Positions 1-9,251 are shown, numbered from the stretch's first letter. The stretch is DNA of 64,000 nucleotides from Sulfolobales archaeon (GCA_038897115.1 JAWAXC010000002.1:16494-80493); one strand, 5' to 3'. The notes: generated by a model not told the origin, from the sequence alone. Made by a program: numbers and translations.

Positions 1-350
1 CCTAGATTCTCTAGACCCATAATTACCTCCTCGAGCACTGTGGGCATTAGAAGCTGGGAATCTGGGTTTTGAAAGACGAAGCCAACATTTCTCACAATAT
101 CCTCAGGACGTAAGTTCAGGATTTCTCTCCCAAGCACCCTTACAGATCCCTTTATCTCTCCTTTAATCATATTTGGTATAATTCCTGCTAATATATAGAG
201 GAGCGTTGATTTACCACATCCAGAAGGCCCCATTATCGCTACAAATTCACCCTCTCTGATATTGATGTTTACACCTCTCAAGACCCAATCCTCTGAGAGT
301 GGGTATCTGAACCATAGATCCTCAATCTCTATTGCATAGCCCAAAGCCAT
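1..350 (-). CDS. ecfA: ECF transporter ATPase, partial (EcfA)
   Basis: N-terminal 116 codons of an ABC ATPase that energises an energy-coupling-factor (ECF) importer; the rest lies beyond the window. The reading frame starts at ATG 350 (MALGYAIEIEDLWFRYP). Visible are the A-loop aromatic region, the Walker A motif GPSGCGKST (about residues 40-48) and the Q-loop FVFQNPDSQLL, which is typical of CbiO/EcfA proteins. It starts 7 nt after the stop of ecfT and so is the last visible gene of the operon. Archaeal EcfA proteins may be single or fused double ATPases; this cannot be decided here. Confidence 0.93.
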   Translation of the reverse strand, partial: MALGYAIEIEDLWFRYPLSEDWVLRGVNINIREGEFVAIMGPSGCGKSTLLYILAGIIPNMIKGEIKGSVRVLGREILNLRPEDIVRNVGFVFQNPDSQLLMPTVLEEVIMGLENL

Positions 351-357
351 AGCCTCC

Positions 358-1185
358 CTATAGGGGTTTTGGGATAAGGCTATATAGTGAGAAGCCCATT
401 AACCTATAAACGGCTATAGAGGTATATATTGCTATAATCAATATAGATGCTAATGTATCTTTTCTACCCCATTGGAGGGGAAAGGCATAGCTTCTAACCC
501 TCGAATATCCAAAGCCCCTTACCATTAGAGTTATGCTTAGCTCCCATGCAAGGCTCATTATCCTTATGATCAGGGGTATGAAGACAGGGATCATGTTGGA
601 AACCCTTTTAACCGGGTTCTTAGAATCCACCTCTATCCCTCTAGCTTTCTGCACATCCATTATATTTCTGATCTCCGTAACAGCTAGTGTAAGCATTCTA
701 AGTGATAGGAGGAACATAAAGCCAGCTTTATATGGTAGCCCCAGCTTTGTAGATACCTGGATAAGATCGTATGGCTTAACTGTTGAGAGAAAGATTGTCA
801 TGGCGATTACTGGATTCACTATTAAGAAGAACTTCCCAGTCCCAACGAGGAGCCCCACATCTGTTATCCTTATACCAGCGAGGGGGAATGTAAAGAGGTA
901 CTCCCCAGTATTCTGGTAATAGCTTGCCCATACCAGAATGGCAACTAGGAAGAATATAGAGCTATAGAGGAAAGTTAATAAAAACCTTATCAAAGGAAGT
1001 CTAGCGAGGATCATTCCTATAAGCAATGAGATAAAGATCAAGGAAGATACAGAGCCATCGAATTGGCATATTATCGAGGATATTAGCACCATAGCGAACC
1101 ACAAGATCTTAACCCTAGGATCTAGAGAGTGGATCAGGCTTTTCCTATCTACATATAGCCCTAACTCGCTCATCGCCTTCCACAC
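358..1185 (-). CDS. ecfT: ECF transporter transmembrane subunit (EcfT)
   Basis: Integral membrane scaffold of an ECF importer, 275 aa, with about five hydrophobic helices. The C-terminal cytoplasmic part carries the two short coupling motifs that dock onto the two ATPase subunits: ARG at residues 181-183 (in KARGIEVDSKNPVKR) and a variant VRG at 222-224 (in MVRGFGYSR). Its 5' end overlaps the upstream amidohydrolase by 16 bp, and the ATPase gene follows after 7 nt, so the three are translated from one transcript. Family assignment (CbiQ/EcfT) is firm; the transported substrate is not evident from this subunit. Confidence 0.92.
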   Translation of the reverse strand: MWKAMSELGLYVDRKSLIHSLDPRVKILWFAMVLISSIICQFDGSVSSLIFISLLIGMILARLPLIRFLLTFLYSSIFFLVAILVWASYYQNTGEYLFTFPLAGIRITDVGLLVGTGKFFLIVNPVIAMTIFLSTVKPYDLIQVSTKLGLPYKAGFMFLLSLRMLTLAVTEIRNIMDVQKARGIEVDSKNPVKRVSNMIPVFIPLIIRIMSLAWELSITLMVRGFGYSRVRSYAFPLQWGRKDTLASILIIAIYTSIAVYRLMGFSLYSLIPKPL

Positions 1186-2480
1186 CTATCTATAATATCT
1201 CTCCTAGCCTTTTCCATCTCAATATATGCCCTCTCCAGATCTATAGTGAGGAGCTTTCCATTCGAAACCACATGTCTTCCATTTACAAAAACGTCTCTAA
1301 CAGAGAAAAGCCCGAAATCATATACTAAGTTGTGAGACGCTTCCACATGATCTTCGATGCTGATGGGGATAATGGGTTCTAGAACCACTAGATCTGCCTT
1401 AAAGCCCTTTCTAATGATACCAATATCATCCCAACCAAGTGCTCTAGCTCCGTTAACAATAGCCTGCCTCAACAGATCTTGGGAAGAGAGTCTATAGGGG
1501 ATTGAATACAGAGATCCCTGTGCAGCTATCGCAACCTTTATTTCGAAAAGTATGTTCATCCATCCAGCTGTTGCTGGGCCATCAGTTCCCATGGTGATCC
1601 CGACCCCCCTTTCAATCATCTCAGCCACCCTGGCAATCCCAGATCCCCAGCTCATAATAGTGAAGGGGCAATATGATATATAGGGTTTATATTTAGATAG
1701 GATCTCGAGATCTGAGTTGCTAACATATACAGCATGAGCTAGAAGGGGGTGTGTATCTAAAACACCTAGGATCTCTAGTGCTTTAGCAGGTGTTGTTCCA
1801 TAGATTTTCCTAACGATATCCACTTCATCCTTAGATTCTGCAAAGTGCATATGTATCCCGACACCCCTCTCCTTAGAGGCCTCCGAAGCTTTTCTAATAG
1901 AATCGCTAGATACAGAGTATAGCGCGTGAATCCCTATCATACCTTTCACAATTCCTTCACTCTTGCTAAGCCTGGATGCAAATGATATAGACTCCTCAAT
2001 GGTATGTCTAGGAGGCCCCTCAAATAGCTCTATAACTCCAAGGGAGAGAGAAGCTCTTATCCCAGCTTCTCTGCAGGCTTCTACCACTTCGTCTTCATAG
2101 AAATACATATCGCCGAACAGTGTTATCCCATTTAGAAGCATCTCTGCTATCCCCATCATAGCTCCTGCACGTACGTGATAGGGTTTTAAACATGATTCGA
2201 GGCTCCAGATTTCCTTGAGCCATGCTATGCCAGTATGCTTTATCGATATCCCCTTAAAAATATACATTGGTATATGGTTGTGTGTATTGACTAGCCCGGG
2301 TATAACAAGGCTTCTACTAGATCCAAAAACATATTCTAACCCATATTCCAACCCCTTTTCATAGCTAGTAACATCTATAATCACACCTTTCTTATCATCA
2401 AAAACAACGATCCCATTTTTTATAAAAGGTCTCTCTAGATCTAGCGTGAGTATTCTACCCCTAACCCCAATCAAAGCCAT
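1170..2480 (-). CDS. Amidohydrolase, MtaD/SAH-deaminase-like
   Basis: Cytosolic metal-dependent deaminase or chlorohydrolase-type amidohydrolase, 436 aa, the usual length for the TrzA/MtaD/guanine deaminase group. Metal and catalytic residues are all present: H67 and H69 (NTHNH), H212 and E215 (HMHFAES), H249 (LLAHAV) and D300 (MGTDGPAT). Known relatives deaminate methylthioadenosine, S-adenosylhomocysteine, guanine or related heterocycles. It sits between the ECF S subunit and EcfT and overlaps ecfT, which suggests (inference) that it acts on the imported compound or a product of it. Exact substrate is unknown; guanine deaminase and triazine-type hydrolases are alternatives. Confidence 0.85.
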   Translation of the reverse strand: MALIGVRGRILTLDLERPFIKNGIVVFDDKKGVIIDVTSYEKGLEYGLEYVFGSSRSLVIPGLVNTHNHIPMYIFKGISIKHTGIAWLKEIWSLESCLKPYHVRAGAMMGIAEMLLNGITLFGDMYFYEDEVVEACREAGIRASLSLGVIELFEGPPRHTIEESISFASRLSKSEGIVKGMIGIHALYSVSSDSIRKASEASKERGVGIHMHFAESKDEVDIVRKIYGTTPAKALEILGVLDTHPLLAHAVYVSNSDLEILSKYKPYISYCPFTIMSWGSGIARVAEMIERGVGITMGTDGPATAGWMNILFEIKVAIAAQGSLYSIPYRLSSQDLLRQAIVNGARALGWDDIGIIRKGFKADLVVLEPIIPISIEDHVEASHNLVYDFGLFSVRDVFVNGRHVVSNGKLLTIDLERAYIEMEKARRDIIDRCGRR

Positions 2481-2498
2481 GTAAGATCCCTTAAATTA

Positions 2499-3347
2499 TT
2501 ATCTCTTTATAACCACCCTATCTCTCCAGTAAAGCCCCCTCATCTTGATCGGCTGGTAGAGTATGTAGCCAAGTATAGGAGTTATTGTTAGTGTTACGAT
2601 GCAGTTGTTAAATATAACCCATGGAGCGAACCACCCCCATATCAAGGGTCTTGGAAGCCCTATCACAGGTTCTAACAGATCTAACCACCAAGATATATAG
2701 AGGGATACCCATATAGAGCTTATAACGCCTCCCCATATGTAATATTCTATAAGGCTTCTAGGAGTTCTGAAGGAATGATCCCTCATGAATTTATAGGGAA
2801 CCCATGCTATTATGAAATTGCCTATAAAACCACCTATGCTTCCTATGCTTAGATATCCTGTAAGGGCATCTGCTATGAAGTTCCCAATTGCAACACCCAG
2901 AGCCCCTGGGACGCCAAAGAGTATGCCGAAGAGAGGTGCCAAGGCATTTCCAGGTCTAACCCATGTGAATCCAGGTATAATCGGTATTCCCCCTGTAGCT
3001 GCTAGAGCCCCTCCATAGAGTGCTGCACAGAGCGCCGTTATAGATACATCGACAGCATCCCATCTGAGCTCCTGTCTAACTATTCTAAAGCCTGAGATAG
3101 TCCTACCACTGATTTCTAAGAAAAATACTATGGTTCCGATGATCCATAATACTCCTCCCACAGCGAACCAGAAGTCCCTTCCAAGGACTATAAAGGGCTG
3201 GGTTATAAGCCATTTACTAGCTGCATCAGGAGAGATCCCCTTGCTAACTATATCATATGCTATGAATATGAACAGGGCTATGAATAGAATAGCTATAACT
3301 ATACTTATAGACCATAGAGATGCTCCAGGCCTACTCACCACGATCAC
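2499..3347 (-). CDS. ECF transporter substrate-binding S component
   Basis: Membrane protein of 282 aa, read as the substrate-capturing S component of the ECF importer. Two N-terminal hydrophobic helices (about 12-33 and 55-80) precede a six-helix core rich in small residues (ITALCAALYGGALAA and a Pro/Gly stretch with RPGNALAPLFG and AIGNFIADALTG), which matches S-component style. The extra N-terminal helices are longer than in classic 170-200 aa S components. It overlaps the upstream small membrane gene by 4 bp and is 18 nt before the amidohydrolase. The substrate cannot be read from the sequence. Confidence 0.8.
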   Translation of the reverse strand: MIVVSRPGASLWSISIVIAILFIALFIFIAYDIVSKGISPDAASKWLITQPFIVLGRDFWFAVGGVLWIIGTIVFFLEISGRTISGFRIVRQELRWDAVDVSITALCAALYGGALAATGGIPIIPGFTWVRPGNALAPLFGILFGVPGALGVAIGNFIADALTGYLSIGSIGGFIGNFIIAWVPYKFMRDHSFRTPRSLIEYYIWGGVISSIWVSLYISWWLDLLEPVIGLPRPLIWGWFAPWVIFNNCIVTLTITPILGYILYQPIKMRGLYWRDRVVIKR

Positions 3348-3634
3348 CTCCTTGTTCTTCTAAAAACATATAGCAAGATCCCCACGCCAGCCAGGAATAT
3401 TAGGAATCCAAGTGCGGTAGTTATAGCAGGAGCGATAGTGCCCTGGGCAAGGCCTCCTGTTGATGAGTAGAAGCCACTATATTTATATATAGTATATAGA
3501 GCCATTGCTAGCAGCCATAGCCCTCCTACAGAGATAGCTGCTAACCACCCCTTAACCCGTGTAAATGCCATTACCACTCCTGCTATCAGAACAACTAGGC
3601 CTATCAATATTAAGAGTATCTCGTACTGGTTCAC
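3344..3634 (-). CDS. Small three-helix membrane protein of the ECF operon
   Basis: Hypothetical protein of 96 aa, first gene of the ECF operon. Three hydrophobic segments (about 5-25, 31-49 and 68-90) end in a basic tail (FRRTRR), so it should lie in the membrane with a cytoplasmic C terminus. The start is GTG 3634; a TATA box lies about 25 nt upstream, suggesting a leaderless message. Its 3' end overlaps the S-component gene by 4 bp. I do not recognise a family; an accessory subunit of the importer is possible from position alone. Confidence 0.7.
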   Translation of the reverse strand: MNQYEILLILIGLVVLIAGVVMAFTRVKGWLAAISVGGLWLLAMALYTIYKYSGFYSSTGGLAQGTIAPAITTALGFLIFLAGVGILLYVFRRTRR

Positions 3635-3651
3635 CTAGAATATCCCCGAAT

Positions 3652-3667
3652 CACTATATATATTTAC
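3652..3667 (-). promoter_or_regulatory. TATA box of the ECF operon
   Basis: On the minus strand the sequence reads gtaaatatatatagtg. Its centre is about 25 nt before the GTG start at 3634, the spacing expected for an archaeal TATA box and a leaderless transcript. Confidence 0.6.
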
Positions 3668-3846
3668 AAATTTATATGTTTTTGATCTACTGATCTCAAT
3701 GGGTTAACCTATCTATATTCACATAAGGATTTAAAAACAGGTGTTAATGTTTGTTAGTGGTTCATAGATGATCTTATCTCTTAATATTAGTTGAATATTA
3801 TTCCATGATCCTTGGTGGAAATGGATCATCTCTTTCCAAGCACTAT

Positions 3847-4188
3847 TTAGCAGATCTTGGAGCCAGGGTTTGGCTCTCCATCTATTGTTAATATAAATGG
3901 TCTTTCGTCTTTTCCACAACCCGCTGCTAGGATCATACCCTCACTTATATATCCTCTTATAGCCTTTGGCTTTAGATTTGCTACTACAACAACCCTTTTC
4001 CCCACTAGCTTATCTGGCTCATACCACTTTCCAATCCCTGCTATGATCTGTCTCTCGCCCATCGGGCCTAGATCTACTATGAGTCTTAGAAGGCCTGTAC
4101 CCTCTATCCTTGAGGCATTTTTAACTACACCCACCCTAAGATCTATTTTTGAGAACTCATCTATCGAGATCTCTTGCATATGGTTCAC
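3847..4188 (-). CDS. tRNA-binding EMAP/MetRS-beta domain protein
   Basis: Free-standing OB-fold tRNA-binding domain of 113 aa. It matches the MetRS C-terminal (beta) domain/EMAP II group: ISIDEFSKIDLRVGVV at the N terminus, then LDLG-like strand IVDLGPMGERQIIAGI and the conserved VVVANLKPKAIRGYISEGMILAA. In many archaea this domain is encoded separately from methionyl-tRNA synthetase and binds tRNA to help aminoacylation. It is preceded by the metallo-hydrolase gene with an 8-nt gap, so the two may be cotranscribed. A CsaA-type chaperone role is an alternative reading. Confidence 0.85.
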   Translation of the reverse strand: MNHMQEISIDEFSKIDLRVGVVKNASRIEGTGLLRLIVDLGPMGERQIIAGIGKWYEPDKLVGKRVVVVANLKPKAIRGYISEGMILAAGCGKDERPFILTIDGEPNPGSKIC

Positions 4189-4196
4189 TCTCTATG

Positions 4197-4874
4197 TTAT
4201 ATAGTTATTGTCTCTCCAGGCCTCATGATCCTTACCTCTGTTTTGAGACCTTTCTTACGTATTAGCTCTGCGAATTCGTTTGGATCTGCTTTAATTAGTG
4301 GGAATGTATTGTAGTGCATAGGTATAACGATCTCGACTCCTAGGAGCTCTACAGCCTTCACAGCCTCTCTAACCCCCATGGTGAAGTGCCCTCCAATTGG
4401 TAGCATAGCTATTCTGGGGCTGTAGAGCTCCCTTATAAGGGCCATATCGCTGAACACGCCTGTATCTCCTGCGTGGTAGATGCTATCCTCGCTACTCTTG
4501 ATAACAACCCCGGTTGGAGATCCTTTTGAAGAGCTATGCATAGCTGGTGTGAGATATACTGTGATCCCCTCAAGGGATATTGGGCCGCCGATGTTTGCGC
4601 CAATAGCCCTTTCCCTAGCACCTGCTTCAGAGGCTATGTGCTCTGCAAGCTCGAAGATAGCAACGAGCTTTGTATTCACACTCCTCCTCAAGAGCTTAAC
4701 AGCGTCCCCCACATGATCTCCATGGTCATGTGTCACTATTATATAGTCAGGGTCTGGAACCTTATCAACGCTTATAGGTGATAGAGGATTCGAGATCCAA
4801 GGATCTATCAAGATCTTCTTCCCAGACATTTCAACTAGGAAAGCTGCATGTCCATACCAGGTTATCCTAGCCAT
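4197..4874 (-). CDS. Metallo-beta-lactamase-fold hydrolase (UPF0173/UlaG-like)
   Basis: Metal-dependent hydrolase of 225 aa in the UPF0173 group of the metallo-beta-lactamase fold. The signature H49-D-H51-G-D53-H54 (THDHGDH) binds two metal ions; further ligands are in HAGDTG and PMHYNTFP, and WYGHAAF is typical of the group's start. No signal peptide is seen, so it is cytosolic. Physiological substrate is unknown. It is divergent from the antiporter gene and is followed closely by the tRNA-binding gene. Confidence 0.87.
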   Translation of the reverse strand: MARITWYGHAAFLVEMSGKKILIDPWISNPLSPISVDKVPDPDYIIVTHDHGDHVGDAVKLLRRSVNTKLVAIFELAEHIASEAGARERAIGANIGGPISLEGITVYLTPAMHSSSKGSPTGVVIKSSEDSIYHAGDTGVFSDMALIRELYSPRIAMLPIGGHFTMGVREAVKAVELLGVEIVIPMHYNTFPLIKADPNEFAELIRKKGLKTEVRIMRPGETITI

Positions 4875-4990
4875 CTAGAGCCACCACCATAAATACCATA
4901 AGCAATATAAAAATAACCCCTTATATTTCAAGCATCTCTCCAACTTCTAAAGCCGTTAAATATTGCTATAGGCTCTTACTAAATGGGCCT

Positions 4991-6637
4991 ATGGCTGTGA
5001 TAGCGGATCCGCTAACATCTCTACTGATCATAATATCCCTCTCTGGAGCCATGGCTATGATCCTTAGGAGAGCTGGTTTTAGCACTATAGTCGGATATAT
5101 CCTTGGAGGGATCCTGGGATCCCTGATCGGGGCCCCCGTAGAGGTTTCCCCATTAATAGCTCAGCTAGGACTGATCCTACTTGGTTTCGAGATCGGTGCT
5201 GAGATTGGTGGGAAAAAAGCCTTGGGATCCTTTAGACAGGCCTTTATTATAGAGATAATATCTATGTCCCTAATATATATATTGACCGGCTTGATCTCAG
5301 CGTTCCTCAGGCTAGGGGTTATAGGTCATATACTCCTCTTCCTAATAGCTATTAATACATCGACGGGCATATTATACAAGGTTATCCATGGAAGGGCTAG
5401 CGAGGATGTAAGATCCCTCCTCCTAGCATCATCGGTAATAGAGGATACAGTTGCAATATCCGGTATAGCCATACTCATGGCTGCTAGAAACATATCCAGC
5501 CCTATAGACACCATAATATCGATAGGAAAGGTTGGGCTTCTAGCGGTCATAGCTTTTGCCATAGGAATATATGCCTTTAGAATGCTAGGCAAAAGGCTCA
5601 GCGATCTCGAGATGCTACCCATCATAGCGATCTCAGCTGCGCTAGCATACTACGTAGCCTTTGGAATGATCGGGGTTAGCCAGTTGCTGGGCACATTCAT
5701 AGCAGGCTTTGCGCTTGCGAGAGCAGTGGATCTCGGAAGAGCCATAACCCAGCTGGAAGGCCTCAGAGAGCTAGGTCTTCTTCTATACTTCTCCTCATTA
5801 GGCGGGGTGATCTCACAACTGGGGGGCGGAGAGCTCTTAATACCAGCTCTCATAGCTCTAGTAATGGTAGTTGTTATTATAAAGTTTATCGCATTTTCAA
5901 CAGCCCTCTGGGTATTGGGGCTTGAGGCTCGTGAATCTATTAGGGCTGCGCTGTACATGACATCCATCAGCGAGCTAGGGATCATAATATCCTCCCAGGC
6001 CTATGAGGCTAACCTTATAGGCTCAACATATGTCCTGCTATCAATATACGTTGTTCTGATATCAGCGATCATATCTTCAACAGCTGTGAGGTTTGAAGAT
6101 ATAGTTGTTAAAGGGATATATTATCTAATCCCCCATAAGATAGAAGAGATCGCCAGGCAATATCTATCTAGAGTGAAATATGTTTTAGCTATAAGGGCAC
6201 GTGGGTTAATGGTTTTCCTATATGGATTTATATTCATGGTGTTCACAGCGGTTGCCATAGATATAGCTATAAGTCTTCTGAGATATCTCCCAGAGCTTCT
6301 GCTCCAATATGGTCTAATATTATCTGTGCTAATCAGCACCGCTTTCATCTTCTCAATACCGTATTTCACATGGAGATCTTATAAGAGCAAATTAGAGGAG
6401 GATCCGCCTGCTAGAGTATATGTAGAAAAAATAATTGGGATAAATATGTCGTTGCTCTTAGTAATGCTCGGCATATTTCTAGAAGCCTATATTATTAACA
6501 AGATAGTCTCGGAGTACCAAGTGGATATAGGGGGCATTCAGGGGCATACAATATTTATAGTAATTTCTATACTTATAATACTATATATATTGAGAAGTAT
6601 ATATTATTCTATTTCGAGGATATATATGAGAGGTTAG
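4991..6637 (+). CDS. Cation:proton antiporter, CPA2/Kef type, unusual C terminus
   Basis: Monovalent cation:proton antiporter of 548 aa in the cell membrane. The first 380 residues follow the CPA2/Kef/NapA pattern: about 12 helices, with GLILLGFEIGAEIG, INTSTG and the ion-site region SSVIEDTVAISGIAI holding the conserved acidic residue. Kef proteins normally continue into a cytosolic TrkA-N nucleotide-binding domain; here residues about 395-548 instead contain roughly four more hydrophobic helices and no GxGxxG motif. ATG 4991 is the first start. The ion (sodium or potassium) is not predictable. Confidence 0.85.
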   Translation: MAVIADPLTSLLIIISLSGAMAMILRRAGFSTIVGYILGGILGSLIGAPVEVSPLIAQLGLILLGFEIGAEIGGKKALGSFRQAFIIEIISMSLIYILTGLISAFLRLGVIGHILLFLIAINTSTGILYKVIHGRASEDVRSLLLASSVIEDTVAISGIAILMAARNISSPIDTIISIGKVGLLAVIAFAIGIYAFRMLGKRLSDLEMLPIIAISAALAYYVAFGMIGVSQLLGTFIAGFALARAVDLGRAITQLEGLRELGLLLYFSSLGGVISQLGGGELLIPALIALVMVVVIIKFIAFSTALWVLGLEARESIRAALYMTSISELGIIISSQAYEANLIGSTYVLLSIYVVLISAIISSTAVRFEDIVVKGIYYLIPHKIEEIARQYLSRVKYVLAIRARGLMVFLYGFIFMVFTAVAIDIAISLLRYLPELLLQYGLILSVLISTAFIFSIPYFTWRSYKSKLEEDPPARVYVEKIIGINMSLLLVMLGIFLEAYIINKIVSEYQVDIGGIQGHTIFIVISILIILYILRSIYYSISRIYMRG

Positions 6638-6740
6638 ATATCAAAGATAATAACGGGATCATGATGACATAAAACCCATTACCATAGGATCTTCTAAGTA
6701 CTTTTCATGCTTAAACATGTATTCATGAACTTTTTTAGAG

Positions 6741-6750
6741 TTAAATATAA
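6741..6750 (+). promoter_or_regulatory. TATA box before acetyl-CoA synthetase gene
   Basis: The run ttaaatataa would place transcription start near 6770, downstream of the first in-frame ATG at 6756. This makes TTG 6771 (leaderless) or GTG 6792 serious alternatives for the translation start of the following gene. Confidence 0.5.
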
Positions 6751-6755
6751 ATATT

Positions 6756-8819
6756 ATGTGGTATACATATTTGAATGGGTTTGGTGAGAGCGTGGGTGGA
6801 GAGGTAAGGATCCTTGGGGAGGCTCTTCCATTTGAGGAAAAGATAGAGATGCCTAATTGGCTTAGCAGGCATACGAAGATAGAGAGTTATTGGGAGATGC
6901 ATAGGAAATCTCTACAGGATTATGAGGGTTTCTGGGCATCTATTGCTAAGGAGCTAGATTGGTTCACACCTTTTGAGAAAGTTGTTGAGAAGGGCGACTA
7001 CCCCTATGTCTATAGATGGTTCCCAGGTGGGAGGATAAACATATCCTATCTAGCTCTTGATAGGCATGTGGCTGGGTGGAGGAAGAATAAGGTTGCATAT
7101 ATATGGGAGGGCGAGCCTGTTGATGCTAGCGGGAATCCCAAGGAGGTTAGGAAGCTCACATACTATGATCTCTGGAGGGAGGTGAATAGGGTAGCATATA
7201 TACTTTCAAAGAACTTTGGGCTTAGGAAGGGGGATAGGATAGCTATATATCTCCCAATGATCCCTGAGCTCCCGATATTCATGCTAGCAGCAGCCAGGCT
7301 CGGAGTTATATTCACGGTTGTCTTCGCAGGCTTCACAGCGGAGAATCTAGCGATAAGGGCTAGAGATCTTGGTGCAACTCTGCTTGTAACAGCCGATGGC
7401 TTCTATAGAAGGGGTAGGGTTATAAGGCTGAAGGATATAGCTGATAAGGCTATAGAATCTGTGCCCAGCATTAGGAATGTTATTGTTGTGAGGAGACTCG
7501 GCCTCGACATTAACATGGTCGATGGTAGGGATTTCTGGCTTGACGAGCTATTGAGAGGGGTTCCAGCTAATGTTTATATAGAGCCTGCAAGGCTTGAAAG
7601 CGATCACCCGCTATATGTTCTATATACCTCTGGCACCACGGGGAAGCCCAAGGGGATTATACACGATCACGGTGGCTACTCCGTGCTTCTCCATGCAACT
7701 ATGAGGTGGGTCTTCGATGTGAGGGATGATGATATATATTTCTGCACAGCAGATATAGGCTGGGTTACAGGTCATAGCTACATAGTATTTGGCCCATTGA
7801 TAGAGGGGCTCACAACTGTGTTCTACGAGGGAGCCCCCGACTATCCAGCTCCAGATAGGTGGTGGTCTATAGTGGAGAGATACGGCGTATCAATACTCTA
7901 TACAACACCAACAGCTGTTAGGATGCTCATGAGATATGGTGATGAATATGTGAGGAGACACGATAGATCCACTCTAAGGCTTATCCACAGCGTTGGAGAA
8001 CCTATAAACCCATCTGCATGGAGATGGCTCTACGAGGTTGTGTGTGAGAAGAGATGCCCAGTAGGATCTACCTGGTGGATGACAGAGACAGGGGGGATAT
8101 TGATTAGCATAGCGCCAGGCCTATCCCTAGTCCCTATAAAGCCTGGAACCAACGGACCACCCCTACCAGGTGTTGATGCAGATGTTGTAGATGAGAATGG
8201 AAACCCCGTGGAACCTGGTAGGAAGGGCTTTCTAGTTATTAAAAGACCATTCCCAGGCATGCCGGCACCTCCAACAGGTATGTGGGGCGATCCAGATGGA
8301 TATAGGAGAATATACTTCGAGAGAATACCTGGCAAGGGATACTTCTTCACAGGAGACTATGCTGTGAGGGATAACGATGGATATATATGGGTTATCGGGA
8401 GAGCTGATGAGGTGCTCAAGGTAGCTGGGCATAGGATAGGTACATACGAGCTAGAATCAGTATTGGTATCCCACAAAGCGGTTGCAGAGGCAGCCGTTGT
8501 GGGTGTTCCAGATCCTGTTAAGGGTGAGGTGCCAATAGCATATGTAGTTCTGAAGGAGGGCTACCAGCCTAGTAAGGAGCTTGCGGAGGAGTTGAGGGAG
8601 TGGGTTAGAAATAACTACGGCCCTATAGCGGTTCCAAACAACATATTCTTCGTCACCAAGCTCCCCAAGACGAGAAGCGGTAAGATTATGAGAAGACTTG
8701 TTAAAGCCGTAGCCATAGGAGCACCGTTAGGGGATATAACTACTTTAGAGGATGAGGCAGCAGTTGAGGAGGTTAAAAAAGCATATGAGGAGTTCATAAA
8801 ATCACTTGGAAAGGGCTAG
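6756..8819 (+). CDS. acs: Acetyl-CoA synthetase, AMP-forming (or propionyl-CoA ligase)
   Basis: Cytosolic enzyme that makes acetyl-CoA from acetate, ATP and CoA; about 687 aa, normal for the ACS family. The ACS N-terminal domain (PNWLSRHTKIESYWEMHR) is followed by the P-loop YTSGTTGKPKG near residue 290, WWMTETGG, the hinge and adenylate region GDYAVRDNDGYIWVIGRADEVLK and the acetylatable/catalytic lysine in KTRSGKIMRR near residue 640. Propionate or 3-hydroxypropionate could also be the acid. The annotated ATG lies only 6 nt after a TATA box, so a shorter start (TTG 6771 or GTG 6792) is likely. The end overlaps the convergent rhodanese gene by 4 bp. Confidence 0.93.
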   Translation: MWYTYLNGFGESVGGEVRILGEALPFEEKIEMPNWLSRHTKIESYWEMHRKSLQDYEGFWASIAKELDWFTPFEKVVEKGDYPYVYRWFPGGRINISYLALDRHVAGWRKNKVAYIWEGEPVDASGNPKEVRKLTYYDLWREVNRVAYILSKNFGLRKGDRIAIYLPMIPELPIFMLAAARLGVIFTVVFAGFTAENLAIRARDLGATLLVTADGFYRRGRVIRLKDIADKAIESVPSIRNVIVVRRLGLDINMVDGRDFWLDELLRGVPANVYIEPARLESDHPLYVLYTSGTTGKPKGIIHDHGGYSVLLHATMRWVFDVRDDDIYFCTADIGWVTGHSYIVFGPLIEGLTTVFYEGAPDYPAPDRWWSIVERYGVSILYTTPTAVRMLMRYGDEYVRRHDRSTLRLIHSVGEPINPSAWRWLYEVVCEKRCPVGSTWWMTETGGILISIAPGLSLVPIKPGTNGPPLPGVDADVVDENGNPVEPGRKGFLVIKRPFPGMPAPPTGMWGDPDGYRRIYFERIPGKGYFFTGDYAVRDNDGYIWVIGRADEVLKVAGHRIGTYELESVLVSHKAVAEAAVVGVPDPVKGEVPIAYVVLKEGYQPSKELAEELREWVRNNYGPIAVPNNIFFVTKLPKTRSGKIMRRLVKAVAIGAPLGDITTLEDEAAVEEVKKAYEEFIKSLGKG

Positions 8820-9148
8820 GCAGATGATTCTGTGGGGAGACCAGCTGTCTTCCACTCTAGCAGCCCACCAACAAATCTATAGACATTAGTTCTCCCAAGC
8901 TCTGCGAGTTTTCTAGCAGCTACGAGAGATGCTGTGCATGAATAGTTTGTACAATACACTATAACAGGTTTATCAGCAGGTATCTCGGATAACCTCTTCT
9001 CAATCTCACTAGCAGGTATATTTATAGCGCCCTTTATATGCTCCTTCGCATAGCTCTTCGGCTCCCTAACATCTATTATTAGCCCGCCATGCTTTAGGAG
9101 CTCCAGAACCTTTTTATAGTCAACCTCCTCGAACTTCCCCTGCATCAT
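8816..9148 (-). CDS. Single-domain rhodanese sulfurtransferase
   Basis: Small cytosolic rhodanese of 110 aa. It shows IIDVREPKSYAKEHIKGAINIP, the typical rhodanese entry, and the active-site loop IVYCTNYSCTAS whose first Cys should carry the persulfide, then FVGGLLEWKTAGLP at the end. The second Cys in the loop is less common. It would transfer sulfur to a thiol or cyanide acceptor; the partner is not known. It is transcribed convergently with acs and overlaps it by 4 bp. Confidence 0.88.
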   Translation of the reverse strand: MMQGKFEEVDYKKVLELLKHGGLIIDVREPKSYAKEHIKGAINIPASEIEKRLSEIPADKPVIVYCTNYSCTASLVAARKLAELGRTNVYRFVGGLLEWKTAGLPTESSA

Positions 9149-9251
9149 CTCACCCTCGTAAATAAGCTTAGATGCTTATAAGCATATATGGTAAATGACA
9201 AGTCAATAGATCTTTAAAACTGAGATATATAAGGTCTAGGGAAGTCTCTGG

